Source of the DNA: Verrucomicrobiaceae bacterium
GTDB lineage: Bacteria; Verrucomicrobiota; Verrucomicrobiia; Verrucomicrobiales; Verrucomicrobiaceae
Direction of reading: 5' to 3'
Assembly: GCA_027484445.1 (NCBI GenBank)
Contig: JAIXSY010000051.1
Coordinates: 50,606 to 114,605, forward strand
Length of the DNA: 64,000 nt
A program made the position numbers and the translations under genes. Numbering within the stretch: position 1 is the first letter of the stretch; the number at the start of each line of letters is the position of its first letter. The notes under the pieces were generated by a model. The model was given only the letters and a program-made list of their open reading frames with translations. It did no database searches and had not been told where the DNA came from. Shown in pieces: positions 32,552 through 40,476 of the stretch.

Positions 32552-33322
32552 TCAGACCGTCTTATCGATCAGCAGAGAAGCTGCACGACGAGGATTGGGG
32601 TGAAAGCCATTCATCCCTGCCCGGATATGGCGGGCACGATCCACGCAGGCCTCAGCTTTTTGAAAATCGCCAACGGCTTTGTAAACTGCACCAAGGTTGA
32701 TGTAGGTCTGAGAGAGGTCGGCGGGGTCCATCTGGTCGTGGGCCAGGCTTTGGCGGATTCCCAGCGCTTTCTCATGCATGACCTGAGCCCGCTCGACGTC
32801 CATGTTGGTGTAGTAGAGCACACCCAGATTGTTCAGCACACTGGCCACGCGTGGGCTTTCTTCACCATCTGAGGTGCGGAAGGTTTCGAGTGCCTCGTGG
32901 TAGTAGCGCTCTGCTTTTTGGTAATCGCGCGCTTGCTTGAAGATCATCGCCAGATTGTTTTTGATCGTGGCGACCTTATCGTTGTCGTGCAGGCTTGCGT
33001 CTTCTGCGATGACCAGCGCCTTTTCATAAAACTCTGCCGCTTTGTCCATGCGACCCCAGCGATCGTAAAGATGCGCCAGCAAGCTGTGAATGCCGCAGAG
33101 AAGCTCAGGATCAGGTTTTTTGAGTTCTTGAGCGCGGTAGAGGGCTTCTCGATAGAGGCTTTCTGCTTTGCGAAAGTCACCTTCTTTCTGCCGCAGGTCC
33201 GCCAGCACGCTGATTTGTTCGACGAGCTGACCGATCCTGGAAGGATCCCGATACGCAAGGCGGCGGACCTCCTCGACACTACGGGAGGCCGCGACGATTT
33301 GCCGCTCTAGGTTGGGATCCAT
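32552..33322 (-). CDS. bklc: Bacterial kinesin light chain (TPR protein) of the btub locus
   Basis: A 256-residue TPR protein with the kinesin-light-chain type of repeat. At least four consecutive TPRs are visible, with signatures DFRKAESLYREALYRAQ, RMDKAAEFYEKALVIAED, DYQKAERYYHEALETF and DVERAQVMHEKALGIRQ, plus a fifth partial one (DFQKAEACVDRARHI). In Prosthecobacter, Bklc is known to associate with BtubAB and to link the filaments to membranes. No signal peptide or membrane segment is seen. The ATG at 33322 (MDPNLERQ) is preferred; a GTG at 33367 would add 15 residues. Neither has a good ribosome site. It follows btubB by 68 bases, so translation may be coupled weakly. Confidence 0.92.
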   Translation of the reverse strand: MDPNLERQIVAASRSVEEVRRLAYRDPSRIGQLVEQISVLADLRQKEGDFRKAESLYREALYRAQELKKPDPELLCGIHSLLAHLYDRWGRMDKAAEFYEKALVIAEDASLHDNDKVATIKNNLAMIFKQARDYQKAERYYHEALETFRTSDGEESPRVASVLNNLGVLYYTNMDVERAQVMHEKALGIRQSLAHDQMDPADLSQTYINLGAVYKAVGDFQKAEACVDRARHIRAGMNGFHPNPRRAASLLIDKTV

Positions 33323-33390
33323 GATGTTAAGAAGACGGGCCTGGCAAGCAGGCGAATCGCTAGCCACTCAATCACTGCATCTCGCAGTGC

Positions 33391-34671
33391 TCAGGAGGCG
33401 TCGCGGTAAGATTTGGCCAAGTTCGCGATGGCATCACGAGCGGCAGCCATGGCATCACGACTGACGCCTGCGGACTCATACCAGTGCGTGTAAGCGTGGT
33501 TGTCGAACATGATGTCGAATTGATTCACCAAACGCTCGAACACGGCAGCGATGCCCGTGTGATTCACCAAGGCAAGACCGCTGGAAGCGAAGCCTTCAGG
33601 AGCGGTGTCTGCGACGCCGAGCTTGAGGCCGCCGGAGGTTGGGATGTAGCTGGCAAAGCCCAATTGCTTGCGGATGTTCGCCATGTTTTCATCGACATCC
33701 TTCTGCTTCACATCGCCACGGAACAGAGCGCTGGCGGCCAGATAGACGCCTTGCTGCCAGTCGATAGCGGCGGTGAAGTTGTCTTGAGAGAATGTTTCGC
33801 GGGCGAGGTCGGGAAAGTTGGTGCGGACTTGTCCTTCCTGACCTGGAGCGCGCATTGGGGCGAAGCTGGCGGTGAAGAAGTGATTGCCAGGGAAAGGGAC
33901 CAAGTTCGTCACGAACTCACTGAGGTCGGTGTTGAGTTTCCCTGGGAAGCGCAGGCTGGCGGTGACGCTACTCATGATCAGAGCCACGATGTGGTTGAGA
34001 TCCATGTAGTTGGGAGCGCGATGCAACTTGGCCTTGGCAATGCGGAACAGGGCTTCGTTGTCGAGGATGACCGCACCATCGGCGTGATCGAGGATGCGTT
34101 GGAGCGTCAGGATAGCATTGTATGGCTCCACGGCCGAATCACTGATCAGAGGTGAAGGCGCGACCGAGAACGTGAAGATCTTCTTCTTGGGGTAAGCTTG
34201 GCGCAGGCGCTCCAAGATCAACGAACCTAGGCCAGAGCCCGAACCTCCACCGATGGAGTGGGTGAGCATGAATCCCTGCAGGCCTTTGGTTTTTTCGACG
34301 GCGTTGTCGATGACATTCATGACCTGATCGATCACGCGTTCTCCTTCGACATTGTAGCCTCGTGCCCAGTTGTTGGCAGCCCCCGGGATTTTGCGGACGA
34401 TGCTGCTTTCGTCAAAAAGCTGCGACATTTCTCCGCTCTCGATACGGGCGATGACCCCTGGCTCTAGGTCCACCAGCACGGCGCGCGGGATGTATTTGCC
34501 ATCGCGCACTTTGTGGAAAAAGACCTCCAGGTTGGCGTTGCTGGAGGCATTGGAGCCATCCTTGGGCGTGCCTTGTTCGGTCAGTCCATGCTCGCGCAGG
34601 ACGAGTCGCCAGAAACGGTCGGCGATTTGATTGCCACATTGGCCGACGTGAATGCTCAGAATCTCTCTCAC
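33391..34671 (-). CDS. btubB: Bacterial tubulin BtubB
   Basis: A 426-residue true tubulin, not FtsZ. It pairs with BtubA to form GTP-dependent bacterial microtubules. The nucleotide site is clear: GQCGNQIA (residues 10-17), VDLEPGVI, the GTP-binding signature GGGSGSG (about 142, with Ser for Thr of the usual GGGTGSG), AVEPYNA and DNEAL. The T7 segment reads LRFPGKLNTDLSEFVTNLVP, with a Glu at the alpha-tubulin catalytic position. The protein ends just after helix H12 (DAIANLAKSYRDAS), so it lacks an acidic tail. The start is GTG, preceded by a strong Shine-Dalgarno. Btub genes are thought to be horizontally related to eukaryotic tubulins or an ancient tubulin lineage. Confidence 0.97.
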   Translation of the reverse strand: MREILSIHVGQCGNQIADRFWRLVLREHGLTEQGTPKDGSNASSNANLEVFFHKVRDGKYIPRAVLVDLEPGVIARIESGEMSQLFDESSIVRKIPGAANNWARGYNVEGERVIDQVMNVIDNAVEKTKGLQGFMLTHSIGGGSGSGLGSLILERLRQAYPKKKIFTFSVAPSPLISDSAVEPYNAILTLQRILDHADGAVILDNEALFRIAKAKLHRAPNYMDLNHIVALIMSSVTASLRFPGKLNTDLSEFVTNLVPFPGNHFFTASFAPMRAPGQEGQVRTNFPDLARETFSQDNFTAAIDWQQGVYLAASALFRGDVKQKDVDENMANIRKQLGFASYIPTSGGLKLGVADTAPEGFASSGLALVNHTGIAAVFERLVNQFDIMFDNHAYTHWYESAGVSRDAMAAARDAIANLAKSYRDAS

Positions 34672-34676
34672 TGGGT

Positions 34677-34683
34677 CTCCTCC
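34677..34683 (-). promoter_or_regulatory. Strong Shine-Dalgarno of btubB
   Basis: GGAGGAG lies 5 bases before the GTG start of btubB, on the minus strand. It is one of the clearest ribosome sites in the window and supports the GTG start. btubA has no comparable site, which suggests that btubB output is set separately within the operon. Confidence 0.8.
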
Positions 34684-34741
34684 GGGGTAGGGTAGTTTGG
34701 CTTGCTAAGGTCTTGGTGAAAAATGGGGCTCAGGGAATGGA

Positions 34742-36154
34742 TCAGCGGCGATCCACGAGGTCACGCAGGCTGACCGTGGCGGCGGGGCGGCGGAACTCAC
34801 CAGCCGAGGCGCGGGTGGAGGCAGCTCCCTCATCTTGAGTCTTGGCCTTGGCTCCGCTCTCTTCGGCGACTTGGTAACTCTGGATCAATTCCTGGGCAGA
34901 GGCACGCAGCGCGATGATCTGCTCCTCATTCATGCCTTCGTTGAGGTACCAATTGGCGAACGCTTTGCGCTGCCAGAGTTTGTCAAAGTTGTGGCAGATC
35001 CGATCCAGCACACGGGCGATTTCGGTGTTGTTGGCCAGCAGAACCATGCTCTTGCGATGAGAGATGCCCGACTGCTCGACATAACCAATCTTGAAGGCAG
35101 TCGGAATCCAGTAGGTCAGCGGAAGTTGTTCGCGCATGGCAGCCAGGGAGGCATCGGCCAACGGCTTGTCTTCCATGATACCGCGGTAAAGCACCGCCGT
35201 GGAGAGGAAGCGGCCTTCCATCGGAGAGCAGGCGGCGAAGACGCTGCCATTGTCGAAAAGAGACTTGATCATGTCTTCGATGCCCATTTCCTCGAACTTG
35301 CTGCGGTCCGGAGGTGTCAGCGGGGCAAAGGCGCACATGAGGAAGTGCAGGCTGGGCTGAGGAACGAGGTTGGTCAGCAGCTCACGAAGGCTGATTTCCA
35401 CCGTCAAGAAGCCGCTGAAGCGCATGGAGGCGGTGATGCCGGCCAATGCCTCGGTGATGAGCAGATTCAGGTCATCCACCGTTGGGCTCTCGATGTTCCA
35501 CTTGCGATGGGCTAGCTCAAAGAGCGCCTCATTGTCAAAGATCAGGCAGGCATCGGCTGTGCGGCGGAGGCAGTTCAGCGCAAAGACGGTGTTGTAAGGT
35601 TCAGTGACGACGCTGGAGACCTGGGGCGAAGGCAGCACCGCGCAGCTGAGCACAGGGGCCTCAGGGTATTTTTCCTTGATCGCCTCAATAAGCAGGGAAC
35701 CGAAGCCCGAGCCCGTGCCGCCTCCCGTGGCGTGGATGACGATGATGCCACCGACGTTGTCGCATTTTTCAACCTCGTAAGTCACGCGGTTCATCACTTC
35801 GGGCAGTACTTCCCGTCCTGCGCCGGAGTAACCCACCGCGAAGTTGCCACCAGCGCCTTCGGTGCGGCTGATGAGGTTGGCAGGATTGAACAACGAACCC
35901 GAGGTTGCCTTGATGTTGTCGATCACGCTTGGCTCTAGGTCCACCATGATGGCGCGCGGAACAAAGCTGCCGGAGGTGGACTCGCCGAGTTGAGAAAAGA
36001 ACGAACTCCAATTTCCACGAGGTGGGCTTCCTCCGCTGGACATGCCCGTCATGGGATCAATGCCATGCTCCTGGCAGATGGTTTTCCAAAAGGAGGCAGC
36101 GATCTGGTTGCCAGCTTGGCCGATGGAAATGACGATAGTGTTGTTGACCTTCAT
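34742..36154 (-). CDS. btubA: Bacterial tubulin BtubA
   Basis: A 470-residue tubulin and the first gene of the locus. The fold landmarks are GQAGNQIA (residues 12-19), MVDLEPSVID, HATGGGTGSGFGSL (canonical GGGTGSG signature), VVTEPYN and DNEAL. The T7 region reads SGFLTVEISLRELLTNLVP, about two residues longer than in BtubB or alpha-tubulin, with a Glu still near the catalytic position. After H12 there is an about 40-residue tail (AKAKTQDEGAASTRASAGEF to VDRR), mixed-charge rather than acidic. It assembles with BtubB into protofilaments in Prosthecobacter. The ATG start lacks a Shine-Dalgarno. It is 70 bases before btubB, with an AT-rich leader upstream. Confidence 0.97.
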   Translation of the reverse strand: MKVNNTIVISIGQAGNQIAASFWKTICQEHGIDPMTGMSSGGSPPRGNWSSFFSQLGESTSGSFVPRAIMVDLEPSVIDNIKATSGSLFNPANLISRTEGAGGNFAVGYSGAGREVLPEVMNRVTYEVEKCDNVGGIIVIHATGGGTGSGFGSLLIEAIKEKYPEAPVLSCAVLPSPQVSSVVTEPYNTVFALNCLRRTADACLIFDNEALFELAHRKWNIESPTVDDLNLLITEALAGITASMRFSGFLTVEISLRELLTNLVPQPSLHFLMCAFAPLTPPDRSKFEEMGIEDMIKSLFDNGSVFAACSPMEGRFLSTAVLYRGIMEDKPLADASLAAMREQLPLTYWIPTAFKIGYVEQSGISHRKSMVLLANNTEIARVLDRICHNFDKLWQRKAFANWYLNEGMNEEQIIALRASAQELIQSYQVAEESGAKAKTQDEGAASTRASAGEFRRPAATVSLRDLVDRR

Positions 36155-36487
36155 CCGGGAGTGCGTTGTCAGGGGTTGATTTTATTACAAGTAAGAATAA
36201 TCGCAAGAATTGTTCCCAAAATTGGAAAAAATAGATATTGTGAGTGCCCTTTGAGAATCGTGAGAGGGCCGCAGGCCGCCTTTCTGCACAGTGCTCGCGT
36301 GGCAATAACTGTATTATAAAATTTAGCGTTTAGCGGGGGGCGCTTTCAATCAAAATTCCTGGCCTGAGGGAGGTTCTTGAAAAAATCTCGATTGTAAGAA
36401 CTAGAAGAGTTAGAATTTAGTTCAAAAGAACATATTTTTGCGCTCATCAGGCTCCCAAAGCGGGGAGTCGGTCGCAAACGAGGAGCA
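36155..36487. other. AT-rich leader/promoter region of the btub operon
   Basis: About 333 bases with no supported gene between the lipoprotein gene and btubA, clearly more AT-rich than its surroundings. On the minus strand a perfect TATAAT is at 36313-36318, about 159 bases before the btubA ATG, with TTTCAA (TTGAAA on the minus strand) at 36344-36349 but a 25-base gap, too long for a normal -35. A tandem TTTAGCG pair lies at 36322-36335. The part nearest btubA may form a long untranslated leader. Confidence 0.5.
36313..36318 (-). promoter_or_regulatory. Candidate -10 box for the btub operon
   Basis: Reads TATAAT on the minus strand within the AT-rich stretch. No properly spaced -35 was found, so it could need an activator or be coincidental in AT-rich DNA. 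Confidence 0.3.
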
Positions 36488-37174
36488 TTAGGATTTTCCC
36501 GCGCTGAGTTGACGGATGTGAACTTGCCGGATTTTTCCGGTCGTGTTCCAGGTGGCAAAGCCGAAGGGCAGGCAGTGGTCGATGAAGCCAGGGCGCAGGC
36601 TGACCTTTCGCCCCAAAATGCTCACATTCACCACCGGCTTGTCATTCACCCAGGCGCGCAGGTCCTGAGCGCGGACTTCGATCCGCACCCGATGCCAGAC
36701 CCCATTTTCGAAGCGCTGCTCGGCTCGGGTGGAGTTCTCGCTCGCGTCCTTGAAGTCGATGCTGGAGATGCCGGTCAGTGTTCCACCCCAACCTCCTATG
36801 ACAAAAGTGGCGTGGGCTTGATGGCTGGATACGGGAAAGGTGCACATGCCGAAGATGTCATCGCCTTCAGCCCTCATGGCCTCATACTGAATGGAATACT
36901 CTGTGCCCGGCAGACCTAGCGTGGACCATTCGGTGAACTTGCAGCCGCTCATCGGTAGCCCAGGCTTGAGTACGAGCTGCTGATCTTCGATGGCAAAGGC
37001 ACCCTCCTCTGGAATACCTGCTGGCTGCCAGTGCTGATGATGCGCTGGATCGAGCAAATGCCACTGATGAAGCACCGGCTCAGGGGCTGGCCGGCAGCCA
37101 CCCAGGAGGGCGCTGCCGACTATGAAAAGAGAGCCCTCAACAAGGCGTCGTGGAAAGCAGGACAGGAAAAACAT
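36488..37174 (-). CDS. Lipoprotein with a DUF1080/LamG-like beta-sandwich domain
   Basis: A 228-residue predicted lipoprotein. The N-terminus carries a signal ending in the lipobox LLGGC (Cys at about residue 27 from this start). The remainder (HQHWQPAGIPEEGAFAIEDQ, TEWSTLGLPGTEYSIQYEA, NGVWHRVRIEVRAQDLRAWV and RQLSAGKS-like end) has the strand pattern of DUF1080/concanavalin-like sugar-binding domains, in which NGxWHxVRIEV is a common feature. It may bind a glycan at the outer membrane. The ATG at 37174 is uncertain; one at 37243 exists. It is divergent from the ROK gene and reads towards btubA. Confidence 0.7.
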   Translation of the reverse strand: MFFLSCFPRRLVEGSLFIVGSALLGGCRPAPEPVLHQWHLLDPAHHQHWQPAGIPEEGAFAIEDQQLVLKPGLPMSGCKFTEWSTLGLPGTEYSIQYEAMRAEGDDIFGMCTFPVSSHQAHATFVIGGWGGTLTGISSIDFKDASENSTRAEQRFENGVWHRVRIEVRAQDLRAWVNDKPVVNVSILGRKVSLRPGFIDHCLPFGFATWNTTGKIRQVHIRQLSAGKS

Positions 37175-37274
37175 GCCAAGGGCTACGAGTGGCGTGGTTT
37201 CTGCGAAGAAAAAGCGGTGGAAGAAAGAAGGCGCTGCTGGCAAGGGAGAAGCTTGGCTGCCTCTTCGCTATCTT

Positions 37275-38402
37275 ATGCGCCGCACATTGACTGATCACCG
37301 CACTTTGCTCTCGGGCACTATCTTGCACCTTCGCAGTCGCCGTGCCGTGTCACGATCGGCTTTGGCCAAGGCTCTCGGGGCATCAGCGTCCACGCTCGGA
37401 CTTTATGTGGATCAGTTGGTGGCTCTGGGGCTGGTCACGGAACTGGGGGTGGAAAAAATCAGCGTGGGGCGGCCTCAGCGCGTACTCGGGCTGCGACCGG
37501 AAGCTGGATGGTATGCGGGCCTCGAGTTCAATGCCCAGCGCATCCAGGCCGTGCGGGTGGACTTCTCGGGCGCTTTGGTAGCCACGGAAAAAGTGGATCT
37601 GCCGGAAGAGGCAGATGCGGCTCAAGTCGTGCAGTGTCTGTTCGAGGCCGTGGAAATGCTGAAATCCACGACACCGGAACCCCTGCTTGGCGTGGGCGTT
37701 GGCGTGCCAGGTTTGGTCGATCGTTCTCAGGGCCTGGCTCGTTATTTCACCCATCTGAAAAACTGGCGTGACATTCCGCTGGGAGACCTTTTGAAAAAGA
37801 GGTTAGGCGTGAGTGTATCGCTCGAAAACAACCTGCGTGTCATCGCCTTGGCAGAACGCTGGTTCGGCCAGGGGAGCGGCCTGGACGATTACATCGTCCT
37901 CGGCCCGCGCAGTGGTCTTGGGCTCGGCATCGTTCAGCGGGGGGAATTGGTGCGCGGTTCTCATGAGCAGGCGGGAGAGATCGGCCTTTGGACATGGCCG
38001 CACGTGAGTGAGAGTTTGCCCATTCAAGATTTCCTCTCTGCTCAGGCCGTGTATCGCCGCCTCGCAGGGCTGTCCTCCACCGCTGTCTTGCCGGGTGACC
38101 TGCGTTCGGTCTTGCCTCAGGCAGCGAATCCTGACTCAACAGCCTGGAAAGAAGTGGTGCTGGATTTTGCACGACTGCTTCGGAGCCTGCAGTTGCTGAT
38201 CGATCCCCAGATTGTGTTCCTGCACGGGCCGCTCACAGCGCTCGGACATCGGTTCTGCTCGGAGGTTTCCTCCACCGCAGGCACGCTGCCACCGCAGATG
38301 CCGGGAATGAACATTCACTTTGTGCCATCCACACTCGGTGACGATTCGGGCGCTCTCGGGGCAGCCAGCCTCGCCATGGAGGTCTGGATGCCGCCGATCT
38401 GA
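37275..38402 (+). CDS. ROK-family transcriptional regulator
   Basis: A 375-residue repressor-type ROK protein (NagC/XylR-like). An N-terminal winged helix (RAVSRSALAKALGASASTLG, about residues 20-50) is followed by the actin-like ROK fold: VGVGVPGLVDRSQGLARYF, VSLENNLRVIALAERWFGQG, DYIVLGPRSGLGLGIVQRGE and GSHEQAGEIGLW. The zinc site typical of ROK proteins (CxCGxxGC) is absent after that point. It probably senses a sugar and regulates nearby or distant carbohydrate genes; the target is unknown. The ATG at 37275 was chosen because the upstream part is basic and low-complexity and overlaps the divergent lipoprotein gene. Confidence 0.85.
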   Translation: MRRTLTDHRTLLSGTILHLRSRRAVSRSALAKALGASASTLGLYVDQLVALGLVTELGVEKISVGRPQRVLGLRPEAGWYAGLEFNAQRIQAVRVDFSGALVATEKVDLPEEADAAQVVQCLFEAVEMLKSTTPEPLLGVGVGVPGLVDRSQGLARYFTHLKNWRDIPLGDLLKKRLGVSVSLENNLRVIALAERWFGQGSGLDDYIVLGPRSGLGLGIVQRGELVRGSHEQAGEIGLWTWPHVSESLPIQDFLSAQAVYRRLAGLSSTAVLPGDLRSVLPQAANPDSTAWKEVVLDFARLLRSLQLLIDPQIVFLHGPLTALGHRFCSEVSSTAGTLPPQMPGMNIHFVPSTLGDDSGALGAASLAMEVWMPPI

Positions 38403-38436
38403 GGAGTGCTTTGTCTTCAAGAGAATCCCGGAGACT

Positions 38437-40317
38437 TCAAACCTCGAGCTGAATGCCGAGTTCGCAGACCTGACGCGGAGGTAGGTCAAAGTAACCCGTG
38501 GCGGGGCGTGACATGCGACTCAAGGTGACAAACAGTTTCTTCCGCCAGCGGGCCATGCGTCCCGGCCCATTGGTGAGCAGGATCTCGCGGCTTTGGTAGA
38601 AGGTGATGCCTGCCTTTTTCAGCTTGGTGCGATCTTCCAGCGCCTGGATGAGATCCTCAAACACCAGCGGGGATTCGGCGAATCCATAGCGCAGCACCAC
38701 GCGGTAAAATTCATCACAATACTGCTCCACCGTGTGTCGGGTCGTGTCGCAGACGTAGGGGGTGTCTTCGAAACGGACGGTGAGCAGGATGACTTGGCGA
38801 TGCAGTGCCTTGTTGTGCTTCAAATGATGCAGCAGCGCTAGCGGCAAGCCATCTGCACTGGCTGACATGAACACAGCGGCACCCGGTACGCGGATGATGC
38901 GCTCCTTTTGAATCTCATCCACCAGATGCTGCACCGGCAGGCGCCCGCGCTGCATGGCCTGGAACAGCACGGATCGTCCATCAGTCCAGGTTTTCATCAC
39001 GATCCAGATGCCCGTGGCGATGACCAGCGGGAACCAGGCACCGTCTTTGAACTTCACCAAACTTCCGGAGACATAGCCCAGCTCGATCACAGCAAAAAGC
39101 AGCACCGGGAAAAAAGCCTTCCACCAAGACCAGCCCCAGATTCGTCGAGCCACAAAGTAAAACAGCATGCTGGTCAGCAGCATCCCCATCGACACAGACA
39201 GGCCATAGGCAGAGGCGAGATTGCTCGATGTCTGAAAGCCAGCGACGAGCGCGATGCAGCAGATCATCAGCAAATAGTTCACCTGGGGCATGTAGATCTG
39301 GCCACGCACCTCGGGGTTCGTATGAATGATCTTCAGGCGCGGCAGATAGCCGAGCTGAACAGCCTGCTGAGTCTGGGAGAAAACGCCCGTGATCATGGCC
39401 TGTGAGGCGATGATCGTCGCGGCGGTCGCCAGGATGATCATGGGCACCAGCAGCGCTGAGGGCACCATTTTGAAAAACGGATGCTCCACTGCGGCGGGGT
39501 CGTTGATGACCAGTGCGCCTTGGCCCAAGTAATTCAGGATCAAGCAAGGCCAGACCAAGTAAAACCAAGCTTGCTGAAGAGGTTTTTTGCCAAAGTGACC
39601 AATGTCCGCATACAGCGCCTCACAGCCCGTGACGGCCAGCAGCACCATGCCCATGATGACGATGCCATGGTAGCCGTGATGAGCCAAGTAGCTGAGTCCC
39701 CAGTGGGGGGAGAGGGCTTGAATGACCTCAGGATGCTGAAGGAACCGATACAAGCCCAGCGCCCCTAGTGCCAAGAACCAGACCATGGTGATCGGGCCAA
39801 AGGCGACGCCAATCTTGGCCGTACCGTGCTTCTGCACCAAAAACAGAGCCAGAAGGATGCCGACGGAGATGGGGATGACCCAGGAATGCAGGGCAGGGTT
39901 CAATTGCTCAAGCCCCTCCACGGCCGAAAGCACAGAGATGGCAGGTGTGATCATGCCATCGCCATACAGCAGCGAAGCCCCAAACAGCACCACCATGATC
40001 ATCACGATCTGCCCACGCTGAGTCAGTGCTTCTTTTTTCGAACGAAGCAGGGACATCAGCGCGAACATGCCGCCCTCTCCTTGCGCCGTGGCGCTGCATA
40101 GCATGCTCAGGTATTTGATGGCGACCATCAGCGTCAGGGACCACAGCATCAGGGAGATGGGGCCATAGACCATCTCAACCGGGTGCCCGTGTTCGTAATG
40201 GGCATGGGCAAGGCATTCACGCAGTGCGTAAAGCGGGCTTGTGCCAATGTCACCAAACACAACTCCTAGCGATGCAAGCGCTAGGTGCCAACTTTTCGAA
40301 GATTTAGAATCGGACAT
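38437..40317 (-). CDS. kup: Kup-type low-affinity potassium transporter
   Basis: A 626-residue K+ uptake permease of the KUP/HAK/KT family, driven by proton symport in E. coli. The signature opening ALASLGVVFGDIGTSPLYAL is at about residues 12-31, followed by around twelve membrane segments (for example LMLWSLTLMVAIKYL, IVIMGMVLLAVTGCEALYAD, YLLMICCIALVAGF) and a cytoplasmic C-terminal domain with VPGAAVFMSASADGLPLALL. The ATG at 40317 places the signature near the start. It is divergent from the sorbosone-dehydrogenase-like gene and convergent with the ROK gene. Confidence 0.96.
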   Translation of the reverse strand: MSDSKSSKSWHLALASLGVVFGDIGTSPLYALRECLAHAHYEHGHPVEMVYGPISLMLWSLTLMVAIKYLSMLCSATAQGEGGMFALMSLLRSKKEALTQRGQIVMIMVVLFGASLLYGDGMITPAISVLSAVEGLEQLNPALHSWVIPISVGILLALFLVQKHGTAKIGVAFGPITMVWFLALGALGLYRFLQHPEVIQALSPHWGLSYLAHHGYHGIVIMGMVLLAVTGCEALYADIGHFGKKPLQQAWFYLVWPCLILNYLGQGALVINDPAAVEHPFFKMVPSALLVPMIILATAATIIASQAMITGVFSQTQQAVQLGYLPRLKIIHTNPEVRGQIYMPQVNYLLMICCIALVAGFQTSSNLASAYGLSVSMGMLLTSMLFYFVARRIWGWSWWKAFFPVLLFAVIELGYVSGSLVKFKDGAWFPLVIATGIWIVMKTWTDGRSVLFQAMQRGRLPVQHLVDEIQKERIIRVPGAAVFMSASADGLPLALLHHLKHNKALHRQVILLTVRFEDTPYVCDTTRHTVEQYCDEFYRVVLRYGFAESPLVFEDLIQALEDRTKLKKAGITFYQSREILLTNGPGRMARWRKKLFVTLSRMSRPATGYFDLPPRQVCELGIQLEV

Positions 40318-40476
40318 GGAGGGTGTCAGCCTTTCCAGAAAGGCAGACGATTCCTCGCTTAGCCCTTTGCTCACACTTTGCAAGAAGCAGTCCTGTTAGG
40401 CATTTCGGCTCTCTTAATCACTTCTTTGCGTTAAACTCGGCCTTGGGAAGCGTTCTACTGTGCCTTTTTTTCCTGC

